DNA from: Cyanobacteria bacterium GSL.Bin1
GTDB taxonomy: Bacteria; Cyanobacteriota; Cyanobacteriia; Cyanobacteriales; Rubidibacteraceae
Length of the DNA stretch: 52,255 bases
Assembly (NCBI GenBank): GCA_009909085.1
Contig: JAAANX010000048.1
Location: 1-52,255 of the forward strand
Direction of reading: 5' to 3'
The translations under genes were made by a program, and so were the position numbers. The notes below the pieces were generated by a model, which saw only the letters and a list, made by a program, of their open reading frames with translations, was not told the origin of the DNA and ran no database searches. Shown one piece after another: positions 41,170-48,694 of the stretch; positions within the stretch are counted from its first letter, which is position 1; every line of letters begins with the position of its first letter.

Positions 41170-41802
41170 CTAGCGAAACTGAGCTTTTAGTTCTCGTAGC
41201 ATCTTACTAGTGCCTTCATTGATGGCTTTTTCGACAAGTGGTGGGATGATCTCTGTAATCGCATTTGTAGGAAAAGTGGAACTAACGGCAGTTTCAACAT
41301 AACTGCTTTCGTGAAGGACATGAATGGTTAGCTGGTTTTGGTAGTAAATCCACACTTCCGGTACACGCAGCGCTTCGTAGGCGTTTAGAGTAGTAATTGA
41401 AGTTACATCAGATTCGATTGCAAGATCCGGCGGGGAATGGACTGTCAGATCAATGTTGGTACAGCCTCTCACTTGGCTGGCGTTCTGAATGTAGAAGCAG
41501 GTATCAGGTTCAACGCCAGCAATTTCTGGGCGCTTGAAAGTAGTCGAGCCAAAGTCCTCCCAATCTCGCTCCTGGATTTCCAAAATTGCTTTAACAATAT
41601 CGGCAATAATGCGATGAGGACGCTCGTGGAGTGCCTGAGGGGACATTAGTTCTAAAGTGCCTCGGTAGTAAGCTAGGCGAGTACTGCGCTTTTCTCCCAG
41701 TTCAGTAAGGATCGTTTCAAAATCTTGCCAGGATAGGTTAGAAATACTAATCTGGCTACCAGGAGTAAGTTTGATAGTTTGAAGAGGAATGGTGAAGGTC
41801 AT
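41170..41802 (-). CDS. Uma2 family endonuclease-like protein (DUF820)
   Basis: A 210-residue protein of the large cyanobacterial Uma2/DUF820 group with a PD-(D/E)XK-like fold: LSWQDFETILTELGEKRSTRLAYYRGTLELMSP, then EPDTCFYI and PDLAIESDVTS (acidic metal sites), and EVWIYYQNQLTIHVL. Their function is unclear; they are common on plasmids and mobile regions. It converges on the T4SS operon end. No other special features were seen. Confidence 0.85.
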   Translation of the reverse strand: MTFTIPLQTIKLTPGSQISISNLSWQDFETILTELGEKRSTRLAYYRGTLELMSPQALHERPHRIIADIVKAILEIQERDWEDFGSTTFKRPEIAGVEPDTCFYIQNASQVRGCTNIDLTVHSPPDLAIESDVTSITTLNAYEALRVPEVWIYYQNQLTIHVLHESSYVETAVSSTFPTNAITEIIPPLVEKAINEGTSKMLRELKAQFR

Positions 41803-41871
41803 ACTAAATAGTTTTGTAACTGTTTTTAATCTAACCTCGCCAGCTCGCTACGATTAAAAACAGTTATAGTC

Positions 41872-41890
41872 TGTGCGCCAATAGCGCACA
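41872..41890. terminator. Palindrome TGTGCGCCAATAGCGCACA, probable terminator
   Basis: A second copy of the palindrome family at the 3' end of higA. One loop-side base differs from the perfect version. Between it and the Uma2 start (41803-41871) I see nothing else. Confidence 0.45.
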
Positions 41891-42184
41891 TCAATTTTCC
41901 AAAAGTCCGAGTTTCTTTTTAGCTTGTTCAATTTCCCATAAGCTTTGAATTTTCAACCAGTGGTCTGGGGTGTTGCCGAGATATTTAGCAATCAGTACTG
42001 CTGTTTCTGCCGTCAGTCTGTGTCGTCCTCGAATAACCTCGCTAATCCGACCTGTGTTGACGCCAACCGCTTTAGCAAACTGAGTTTTGTTCATTCCCAA
42101 ATCTTCCATCGCATCTAGCAAATAGTCCCCAACATGATAGACTGGGAGGTTAATTTCAGTGGTAGTCAATGATTCGGACTTCAT
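41891..42184 (-). CDS. higA: HigA-type antitoxin (HTH)
   Basis: A 97-residue protein with HTH FAKAVGVNTGRISEVIRGRHRLTAETAVLIAKYLGNTPDHWLKIQ, the classic HigA/VapI signature. ATG 42184 is preferred because AAAGGAG lies seven bases before it. It overlaps the toxin gene by 29 bases. It neutralises HigB and represses the operon. The pair should act as plasmid addiction. Confidence 0.88.
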   Translation of the reverse strand: MKSESLTTTEINLPVYHVGDYLLDAMEDLGMNKTQFAKAVGVNTGRISEVIRGRHRLTAETAVLIAKYLGNTPDHWLKIQSLWEIEQAKKKLGLLEN

Positions 42185-42437
42185 AAGCATCTCCTTTTTC
42201 TGCATCCCAGCGAAAGATAATACGATATTGCATATTGACCGAAATTGACCAAAATCCTTGGAACTCGCCTTTAAGCTTGTGGAGCCGATTAGAAGGATAG
42301 GCGACGTTTTCTAGAGATTCAGCAGTGTTAAGGTTACTGAGTTTGATTTTAAGTTTTTTCTCCAGTGGCTCAAACTCCTTAACTCGTTTACCAGCAAGGA
42401 AATCAGCAGTCTTTTTGTCTCCTGCACTTCTTATCAT
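42156..42437 (-). CDS. higB: HigB-type mRNA interferase toxin
   Basis: A 93-residue RelE-fold toxin: MIRSAGDKKTADFLAGKRVKEF, NRLHKLKGEFQGFWSISVNMQYRIIFRW, EVRIIDYH. These are the landmarks of HigB, which cuts mRNA on the ribosome. The start at 42437 lies two bases inside a 22-bp palindrome, so the transcript has a very short leader. It precedes higA as is usual for HigBA. Confidence 0.86.
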   Translation of the reverse strand: MIRSAGDKKTADFLAGKRVKEFEPLEKKLKIKLSNLNTAESLENVAYPSNRLHKLKGEFQGFWSISVNMQYRIIFRWDAEKGDAYEVRIIDYH

Positions 42438-42457
42438 ACGCATTAAGCAATGCGTAT
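42436..42457. promoter_or_regulatory. higBA operator
   Basis: The arms ATACGCATT and AATGCGTAT (9 bp, perfect) are separated by four bases, and they overlap the toxin start and the expected transcription start. This is a good HigA binding site. Confidence 0.7.
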
Positions 42458-42487
42458 ATTGTAAATCCAATCCAAGCAATTTGACAA
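42458..42487 (-). promoter_or_regulatory. higBA promoter
   Basis: On the minus strand TTGTCA (42487-42482) and TACAAT (42463-42458) are 18 bases apart, next to the operator. The -35 overlaps that of a plus-strand promoter at 42481-42510. Confidence 0.6.
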
Positions 42488-42510
42488 CAATTGCGCTCCT
42501 GCTTTAGAAT
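42481..42510 (+). promoter_or_regulatory. Divergent promoter for the acidic-protein gene
   Basis: TTGACA (42481-42486) and TAGAAT (42505-42510) are 18 bases apart. Its -35 is shared with the higBA promoter on the other strand. Confidence 0.55.
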
Positions 42511-42532
42511 AGGGTTCAATCTTTGCAATTCT

Positions 42533-42558
42533 AAAGCTATTCATAAAAGCTATTCATA
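42533..42558 (+). repeat. Tandem 13-bp direct repeat before the acidic-protein gene
   Basis: AAAGCTATTCATA occurs twice head to tail at 42533-42545 and 42546-42558, in the 5' leader 15 bases before ATG 42573. It may be an operator or a translation-control element. Confidence 0.55.
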
Positions 42559-42572
42559 TTAAAAGCAAAAAG

Positions 42573-42971
42573 ATGGCTTCCCAGATGTCTGAAGCTGATT
42601 TAGCTAAAGCTAGAGAGAAGCTCCCCCCTAGCTTCTTAGGCTTTAAAGATCAATATCCCGTTTCCCTTACGAACGCGGTTGATGAATGGGATACGCCCCC
42701 TTATCCCGAGGGATACATTCCTCACAGCGTTGATGTTTATTTTCAAGAAGATGCCCTAGGACCTGATTTGATCATTGAAGCGGGCAAGCTAAAATCCCTT
42801 AACTTTGATGCTTGGGCAGATAGTCCCGATGTCATCGTTGTTGAGATTGATGATCAGTTCGCTTACATCCAGTTAGAAGGTCGGGTGATTTTAGATCGCC
42901 TAGGCGGTGTGGTTCTTCCTGATGTTTTTGTTGATCCTGAATTGTTGTTAAAAGAAGCACAATCAATTTGA
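42573..42971 (+). CDS. Small acidic protein, tandem paralogue 1
   Basis: A 132-residue soluble protein strongly enriched in Asp/Glu over Lys/Arg. Conserved with its neighbour: KLPPxxxxxKDxYPVS, WDTPPYPEGYxPxSxDxYxQE, DALGPxLxIExGK, and a beta-rich end (AYIQxEGRVILxRxGGxVLPxV). No signal, membrane or nucleotide motifs were seen. Not recognised. Such acidity is also seen in DNA-mimic anti-restriction proteins, but that is speculation. Confidence 0.65.
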   Translation: MASQMSEADLAKAREKLPPSFLGFKDQYPVSLTNAVDEWDTPPYPEGYIPHSVDVYFQEDALGPDLIIEAGKLKSLNFDAWADSPDVIVVEIDDQFAYIQLEGRVILDRLGGVVLPDVFVDPELLLKEAQSI

Positions 42972-43077
42972 CAGTGAGCATCATATTACCTTAGAATATC
43001 CCCAACCTTAACTAATTTAAAGCCCTTCAATTAGCTAACGGGGTAAGTTTAGGGAATCCCTACACAGTGTTAAAGCA

Positions 43078-43488
43078 ATGGCTTACGAATTCTCGGAGAA
43101 AGAACTGGCTGATATCAATGAGAAACTTCCCCCTCAATATGCAGCCTTAAAAGATAAATACCCTGTCTCCATTGCTAATGCTGCTGATGACTGGGACACC
43201 CCACCTTATCCAGAGGGATATGTCCCCCAAAGTATTGATATTTATTACCAAGAGCATGATGCTTTAGGACCGGGTTTAACTATTGAAGATGGAAAAATCG
43301 GCTCAATTCAATTTAATAATTGGGTTAATGACTCGGATGTAATTGGAGTAGAAATCGACAGTAGCTGGGCTTATATCCAGGTAGAAGGTCGCGTCATCCT
43401 CAATCGAATTGGAGGAGCCGTTCTTCCTAATGTTTTGCAAAGTCCAGAACTCCTTTTAAAAGCAACAATTGCCAAAATACAACGATAG
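43078..43488 (+). CDS. Small acidic protein, tandem paralogue 2
   Basis: A 136-residue protein, roughly half identical to the 132-residue neighbour over its full length, with the same motif order. A 106-base spacer without a gene separates the two, so the pair arose by tandem duplication. It ends at a terminator palindrome. Confidence 0.65.
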   Translation: MAYEFSEKELADINEKLPPQYAALKDKYPVSIANAADDWDTPPYPEGYVPQSIDIYYQEHDALGPGLTIEDGKIGSIQFNNWVNDSDVIGVEIDSSWAYIQVEGRVILNRIGGAVLPNVLQSPELLLKATIAKIQR

Positions 43489-43499
43489 TTATCGTTTCT

Positions 43500-43524
43500 T
43501 GTGCGCCAATGGCACACATTTTTT
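43500..43524 (+). terminator. Rho-independent terminator with TGTGCGCC-type stem
   Basis: TGTGCGCCAATGGCACACA (43500-43518) is followed by TTTTTT. It is the third copy of the palindrome family and the only one with a clear T run. It closes the acidic-protein unit. Confidence 0.65.
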
Positions 43525-43557
43525 ATAAGCTGGACTCTAAATAGCAGTCAGGAGAAA

Positions 43558-43578
43558 ATGCTTCCTTCTTTCAGATAA
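43558..43578 (+). CDS. Possible 6-codon leader ORF (MLPSFR)
   Basis: ATG 43558 has AGGAG just before it and reads MLPSFR then TAA, 40 bases ahead of the 615-residue protein. The main start has a weaker site. It may influence translation of the main gene, or be chance. Confidence 0.3.
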   Translation: MLPSFR

Positions 43579-43618
43579 ACGCTACGAGGCACAACTTACT
43601 CACTGCGAGAAAATCAGT

Positions 43619-45466
43619 ATGGCAGAAGAACAATTCCAAAATACCTCCCAACGAAAAGAAACTGATATCAACAGCATTGTTGATCAGATCCAGAAAAGAG
43701 CCGAGGAAAGTCGCTACCAGGGCAATGCTCAAATCAAAATAAATGTTGGTCGAGAAAAGGTTTTTGAGGCTACTCCTGGACAAGAGCCAACCGAAAATAA
43801 AATTACCTCTGAGCAAACCGAAATCTTACAAAAAGCCCTAGACAATCCAGAAGGGTTAAAAGGGACTGTTAAGGTTTCCCTGAACAATGAAGAGGTTTTG
43901 AAAATCAAAAATGGAGAAGTCCAAAATGATCAATTAGGATTAACCCAGCAAACGAGTCAAACCCAAGAAGCTACCGCTTCTCAAACTTCCCCTTTAGAAG
44001 AGACAGCAACTCAAACCGCTGCTCCTTCTCAGGAAACAACAGAAAACAGTCACCTCGAGCAAGTTCCCACTGAAACCGCTACACCTTCCCAACCAACAGC
44101 AGAACAGGTTGATGACCTCAGAGAAGAACACAACATCATAGAAGGCCAGGTTCGGGGTCTAGAAGCTGATTCAATGCGCTTTGATGAAGAGATTAGCAAA
44201 ATTAAGTCCAATTCAGAAGAGTTTGAGCACCAGCTTAACCAAACTCAAAATGATGCGTCCAATTTAGAGCAGGGACTCAGAGAAGTCGATGCGCGAGTTG
44301 AGCGTGTTGAACAGGATGTCTCCTACTCTCAATCTTATGTCTCTGGATTGGAACAGCAAGTCAGTGACTTAAAAGAGGTTGTTGGACAGCAACAGCAACA
44401 ACTGGAACAGCAGCAACAGCAGTTCCAGCAACTCAACGAACGCTTGGAAACCATGAATCAGAAGTTAGAGCAAATGAATTGCTCTAACCTTGATGTGGCT
44501 CGGGAGAAGCTAGGAAACTTCCTAAATAATGTCAATTCCCAAGTGCAGCAAGCGGGTCACCAAGCGCGATCGCGCACGGTGGATCGGATGCAGCAGACCC
44601 AACAAAGCTTAGAGACTCAGACACAGAGACTGGGACGTTTTGCTCAGGTTGTACAAAACCAAGCGTCGCAAGCAGCACAAAAGGGTCAAAAGCAACTTTC
44701 AGGAAAAATTAGTGAAGTGGGTCAAATGCTTCACACCCAAGCCAGTCAAGTTTCCCAAACTGCCCACACCCAAGCCGGTCAAATTTCCCAAAGAGTCAAT
44801 GAGATGATGCAGACAGCTCAAGCTCAGGGGACGAAAGTAATGGAAATCGCTCGCACCCAAAGCGATCAGGTCTTGCAGAAAGTGAATAATACTGCCCAAG
44901 CAGTAGAGCAAAAGACCAGCCAAGTGATGCAGCAGGCAGGGCAAGCCATGCAAACCGTTCAGTCACAGGTAGCAGATCAAACGCAAGCAGTAGGAGATGC
45001 GGTTCGCGAACAAGCTGGGGAAAAAGCAGTGGCGTTTACCGCTGCTGCTGCTCGAAAGACGGCAAACCTAGTTGGTGAACAACAATCCGATGGGGGTCAA
45101 GTTGTTGACGGAAAAAGCCAGCGCATCCAAGTCAGAAATAGCCGAGTTAGCATTAGCGAACGCCCCAAACCTGACCCAGAAAAAATGTGGGAAACCTATA
45201 GCAAAGGAACAGATGAAAAGCATCCTGTACAGCGAACCAAACAAACCATTCAAAATGCTCTGAGTGATAACAGCTCCAAACAAGAAGTGAAAGCAATGCT
45301 CAGTGCTGATCCCCATATTAAGCAAATTGCCCAGAAGCAAGGGGAAGCGAAAGCTGAAAAACATACCAATCAGATGATTCGCTCGGCAGTTAACCAACGT
45401 CAATCCCAGACGCTGAATATGCAAAATGTTAAGCAAGCGTTCCAAGACCGCAATCAGCAACGTTAA
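43619..45466 (+). CDS. Long coiled-coil protein with the shared C-terminal domain
   Basis: A 615-residue protein in four parts. Residues 1-160 are Glu/Thr/Ser-rich. Residues about 165-290 are a coiled coil (DLREEHNIIEGQVRGLE, QQQLEQQQQQFQQLNERLETMNQKLEQM). Residues about 300-490 are amphipathic repeats of 11-residue type, rich in Gln, Ala, Ser and Val, as in apolipoprotein/LEA-like helices. Residues 519-615 are the shared domain (MWETYSKGTDEK, LSADPHIKQI, QGEAKAEKHTNQMIRSAV). Its coiled coil resembles the nested protein in the relaxase. It may coat membrane or DNA and may itself be a T4SS substrate. Confidence 0.75.
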   Translation: MAEEQFQNTSQRKETDINSIVDQIQKRAEESRYQGNAQIKINVGREKVFEATPGQEPTENKITSEQTEILQKALDNPEGLKGTVKVSLNNEEVLKIKNGEVQNDQLGLTQQTSQTQEATASQTSPLEETATQTAAPSQETTENSHLEQVPTETATPSQPTAEQVDDLREEHNIIEGQVRGLEADSMRFDEEISKIKSNSEEFEHQLNQTQNDASNLEQGLREVDARVERVEQDVSYSQSYVSGLEQQVSDLKEVVGQQQQQLEQQQQQFQQLNERLETMNQKLEQMNCSNLDVAREKLGNFLNNVNSQVQQAGHQARSRTVDRMQQTQQSLETQTQRLGRFAQVVQNQASQAAQKGQKQLSGKISEVGQMLHTQASQVSQTAHTQAGQISQRVNEMMQTAQAQGTKVMEIARTQSDQVLQKVNNTAQAVEQKTSQVMQQAGQAMQTVQSQVADQTQAVGDAVREQAGEKAVAFTAAAARKTANLVGEQQSDGGQVVDGKSQRIQVRNSRVSISERPKPDPEKMWETYSKGTDEKHPVQRTKQTIQNALSDNSSKQEVKAMLSADPHIKQIAQKQGEAKAEKHTNQMIRSAVNQRQSQTLNMQNVKQAFQDRNQQR

Positions 45467-46115
45467 TAGTTTTCATTTGAAAGTGACCGCTGCTTCTCTA
45501 ATGGTATTGGATCATCTGGGAGTCGTTTTCGATGTTGAGGTTTTTCGCTTGCTGGGACGACTCTCATTTCCCTTATTTGCTTGGCTTTTAATTATGGGAG
45601 AGCAGAAAACAAAGAACTGGCAACGCTACGAATTGCGACTACTGGCAATGGCGGTAATCAGTCAGCCCTTATTTGTTCTATTTCGAGAAACGCCATTTAC
45701 TGCCAATATTTTGTTTCTCCTCGCTTTGGCTCTCCCTTGCTTGCGAGCTACCTCGCAAAAGGCTAGTGGCATTTTCCAGTTGACAAGTTGGCTAGCAGCG
45801 ACGATGATTGCCGAAGTGGGCGCGATCGAGTATGGAGCTTATGGCATATTGCTCATTTACCTGCTGAAAAGTTTTCCTTACCTGTGGCAAGCCCCTAACT
45901 CAATCAACTATGCGGGTTGGGTTAGCTCATACCTGGGCTTACACACCTTCTCCTTTCTCTCTTATGCCCTGCAACCGTTTGCGGGGCTATTTATTTTTGC
46001 CGTTCCCTTCCTCAAGCAAGTGGATCAGATCGGATTGAGAGCGAGATGGTTTTATTGGTTTTATCCCCTGCATTTTCTGCCGTTACTACTGCTTAAGTTT
46101 CATTATGCTTTATAA
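45426..46115 (+). CDS. traX: TraX-like pilin acetylase
   Basis: A 229-residue membrane acyltransferase-like protein: MVLDHLGVVF, RLLGRLSFPLFAWLLIMGE, LRLLAMAVISQPLFVLF, many hydrophobic helices, and WFYWFYPLHFLPLLLLKFHY. This matches TraX, which N-acetylates conjugative pilin, here presumably the VirB2-like protein at 26447-26983. The start is uncertain: ATG 45426 overlaps the upstream gene by 41 bases; GTG 45483 is the alternative. Confidence 0.83.
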   Translation: MLSKRSKTAISNVNSFHLKVTAASLMVLDHLGVVFDVEVFRLLGRLSFPLFAWLLIMGEQKTKNWQRYELRLLAMAVISQPLFVLFRETPFTANILFLLALALPCLRATSQKASGIFQLTSWLAATMIAEVGAIEYGAYGILLIYLLKSFPYLWQAPNSINYAGWVSSYLGLHTFSFLSYALQPFAGLFIFAVPFLKQVDQIGLRARWFYWFYPLHFLPLLLLKFHYAL

Positions 46116-47094
46116 ACTAAAATGCCCCTCTTGTCAAAGCTGGCTTTACAATGATGCGCCGACCGACAATTGCCGAACCGATGAAGTGATTTGCCGTCAG
46201 TGCCATCACAAATATAAAATCATTCAACTTCAGGTACAGCAACTGGAATGTTGGTTCACCCCAGCAACTTCTAGATACCAAAAGCCAAGTCGAAGGTACC
46301 AACTTAGAGGAACTACTGCCGATGGGGAAACTCAGGCTTACCAGTTTTCCATTTCTGGCGATGAATTTGTTGCTTTAGCGGGAGATGAACTGCTCCTTGT
46401 CTATGCGACGCAGTTACAGAAGGTAGAGAAATTAGCTTTGATTAATAATTTGACAACCGAGGAAAGTCGCAAAATTTTTTCTCCAAGAACAGAAGCGAGG
46501 CAGATGGGAGTTGCCACAGGTGCGATTCTGTTTGTTGGCGGTAGTTTACTGGCGGGATTACTCTCGGGAGTTCCAGCCAAAGCTGTTTCCATTGCTTCTG
46601 TACCGATCTCGGGAGTAGCAGGATTAGTGACAACCAAACGCTGTAGTTATCGAGAAGAGAACCAAAGTATCATTAACTCATTAGACTCACAGCAACAGCT
46701 TCTAGCGGAAACATTCTGTCGAGAGGAGAAAAGCTTAGAACTACAGACAGAATCGAGGGAAAATCAACGATTACTGCAACGGGCTCGTCACTTAAAAGAA
46801 AAAATGCGTCATCTTGATGAGGAAATGTATGCTCACCAACTCAATACAGTGAACCGAGCTATTGCAACCTTAGAAAAAAATGCTGATTTAATTAATCATT
46901 TAATCGAAGGACATCAGTGGATCATTGCAACGATCGAGATTAAGCGTGAAACCCTATCGTTGTCCAATCAACTGCCAACTGAGACTCAAACCCAAGTCTT
47001 GGCTAAGCTAGATGAATTAAATCAACTAGAGCAAGAAAAGGAGAGTTTGAAGGCGGAGCTAGATGGAATTAACTTGGCAAAGCTACCCAAGTGA
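46105..47094 (+). CDS. Zinc-ribbon, membrane and coiled-coil protein
   Basis: A 329-residue protein. A Cys4 zinc ribbon comes first (CPSC, CRQC). A beta-rich middle (YQLRGTTADGETQAYQF) follows, then two hydrophobic stretches (GAILFVGGSLLAGLLSG, SIASVPISGVAGLV), and a long charged coiled coil (ENQRLLQRARHLKEKMRHLDEEM). It overlaps TraX by 11 bases. It may bridge membrane and DNA or proteins. Not recognised. Confidence 0.65.
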   Translation: MLYKLKCPSCQSWLYNDAPTDNCRTDEVICRQCHHKYKIIQLQVQQLECWFTPATSRYQKPSRRYQLRGTTADGETQAYQFSISGDEFVALAGDELLLVYATQLQKVEKLALINNLTTEESRKIFSPRTEARQMGVATGAILFVGGSLLAGLLSGVPAKAVSIASVPISGVAGLVTTKRCSYREENQSIINSLDSQQQLLAETFCREEKSLELQTESRENQRLLQRARHLKEKMRHLDEEMYAHQLNTVNRAIATLEKNADLINHLIEGHQWIIATIEIKRETLSLSNQLPTETQTQVLAKLDELNQLEQEKESLKAELDGINLAKLPK

Positions 47095-47135
47095 AACAGA
47101 TAGAGAGCGCGAAACTTTTTGAAGGAGATGATTCC

Positions 47136-48098
47136 TCACTTTTGCTGTCGCAGATGCAATTTCTGTACCGCCTCTCGCTTCACCGCTTCCCCTCGGCGGT
47201 CATACTTCGAGGTCGTTAAAGGAGACGCATGACCCGCTAACTTCTGCACCGTCACGATATCCACCCCCGCATCTAAGAGATCGCTACAAAACGTCCGACG
47301 AAAATCGTGAGGAGAAAATTCCGCCACTCCCGCCTGCTTCGCCCGTTTCCGCAGAATCTTCAGCACCGCATCTGAGCTCAGGTAGCGAATTTCAATCCGT
47401 CCTCCTTTATAAACCGCACACAATAATGCGCCCTGAGATCGTCCTCGCACCTCCAACCAATCCTCCAAATACTGACCGGCTTCTTGGGAGAGATAGACCA
47501 ATCGACTCTTCTTTCCTTTCCCCTGTCGGATCTTTAATGACCCCTCTTGCGGAGAATAATCCCGCCATTGTAGCTTGACCAATTCCCCCCGCCGCAGCCC
47601 ACTACAGCGAAGGATGGCTATCAAGGCGAGATCGCGCTTGGCAATGACCGTTCCCTCTTGTTCGCAGACATCCATAATCTGATTAATCTCTGCCGAAGAC
47701 AGCGCCCGTCCCTTCAACTCTCGGGGATCTTGAATCGAAGGTAAGTCCACCGCCTTGGCATAATCATCGGCACTCATCAGTCCTAACCGCTGTGCCTCTT
47801 TTAACACCCGTCGCAGCGCACACAACATTTTCGCTGCCGTGGCTGGGGCATGACGTTGTAAGAGCGCGGTTCGTACCGCTGCCGTATGTTGATAGCGTAA
47901 CTGCGACCAATCAAGGGTGAGGTAGTTACACTCCCCATTGGTGAGGAGTGCCGCGATCGCGTCGAGAGACTCCCGCATGGTCCGTAAAGACCCTTCTCCC
48001 AAACTCGCCAGATACACCGCCGCCGGATGAAGGGTTAACGGCAACGGTTTTGGCAACTGGAGACCCGGAAAATCAACGGAATGAGTGCGAGGAGACAT
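47136..48098 (-). CDS. Tyrosine recombinase (XerC/D/phage integrase family)
   Basis: A 320-residue enzyme from ATG 48098 (the longer frame begins at 48155). A core-binding SAM-like N-terminus (LHPAAVYLASLGEGSLRTM) precedes the catalytic domain. Arg I is in CSGLRRGELV, Lys in RQGKGKKSRLVYL, His-Arg in SPHDFRRTFC, the second His in KLAGHASPLTTSKY, and the nucleophile Tyr in TSKYDRRG. All catalytic residues are present. It could resolve plasmid multimers or integrate the element. A 7-bp inverted repeat TTGTTGC/GCAACAA lies just upstream. Confidence 0.9.
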   Translation of the reverse strand: MSPRTHSVDFPGLQLPKPLPLTLHPAAVYLASLGEGSLRTMRESLDAIAALLTNGECNYLTLDWSQLRYQHTAAVRTALLQRHAPATAAKMLCALRRVLKEAQRLGLMSADDYAKAVDLPSIQDPRELKGRALSSAEINQIMDVCEQEGTVIAKRDLALIAILRCSGLRRGELVKLQWRDYSPQEGSLKIRQGKGKKSRLVYLSQEAGQYLEDWLEVRGRSQGALLCAVYKGGRIEIRYLSSDAVLKILRKRAKQAGVAEFSPHDFRRTFCSDLLDAGVDIVTVQKLAGHASPLTTSKYDRRGEAVKREAVQKLHLRQQK

Positions 48099-48263
48099 CG
48101 GCGTACTAAGTGCGAAGTTAAAAATTATTGTCTCACAGGAAATTGCGCCAATCACTCATTGAAGATCCTTGTTGCTATGGAGTTTCTCGACTATGCAACA
48201 ATAATAAACAGCCCTATCCTGTAATGTAACTCAGGCGGGAGCGCGCTCATCGGAGTCTAGATA

Positions 48264-48456
48264 ATGCCAATTACCCTTGACCTTCCTGACGAATTAGTTC
48301 AACATTTCAACCGCGACGATTTAAGTCGTGACATCTTAAAAGTCTTGGTGGTACAGGCTTACCAAGCCGAAAAGAGCAGAAACCCTTGCTCAGTTACAGC
48401 AAACGAATTTTCGCATCTCTCGTCGGCTGATCCAGACTTTATTGGATCGGGAATAG
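48264..48456 (+). pseudogene. Toxin-antitoxin scar: antitoxin start joined out of frame to toxin end
   Basis: The N-terminal part (MPITLDLPDELVQHFNRDDLSRDILKVLVVQAYQAEK) is the opening of UPF0175-type antitoxins. The frame then reads unrelated residues to a stop at 48464. In the +1 frame, 48373-48456 reads ETLAQLQQTNFRISRRLIQTLLDRE then TAG, the end typical of DUF3368 PIN-type toxins, the usual partner. A single internal deletion removing the rest of both genes explains this. Confidence 0.6.
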
Positions 48457-48502
48457 CCAAATGAACAAGCCAGTCTCCCTTGACGGTTTGAGAGAAAGAG
48501 AG

Positions 48503-48544
48503 AAAAATTAGTCTTGCGAAGTAGCATTCTCGCGACTAATTTTT
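48503..48544. terminator. Long hairpin terminator
   Basis: AAAAATTAGTC (48503-48513) pairs perfectly with GACTAATTTTT (48534-48544), with an inner GCGA/TCGC. The A-rich and T-rich ends make it work on both strands. The rest of 48465-48651 shows no gene. Confidence 0.7.
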
Positions 48545-48651
48545 AGAGCAAGGCGGAAGCTTTTTGTTAGATATTTAGGGGTAAGCAGGTAAACAAAATT
48601 AATTACATATAGCACCTCTTATCGTTTTACTTTCACAGCCAGATGTGTAAG

Positions 48652-48694
48652 GCGCGGTCGAATTTTCGATTCGGTGAGCTTCGCTCAATCGCGC
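48652..48694. repeat. Palindromic repeat element, copy C
   Basis: Outer arms GCGCGGT and ATCGCGC enclose GAATTTTCGATTC and the hairpin TGAGC-TTC-GCTCA. Stem 2 differs from copies A and B but keeps its pairing. It directly abuts the end of the excalibur fragment. Confidence 0.65.

Noticed and set aside
48170-48208. TTGTTGC/GCAACAA inverted repeat as an att site
   Set aside because: It is near the recombinase, but 7-bp arms are too short and no matching second site was seen.
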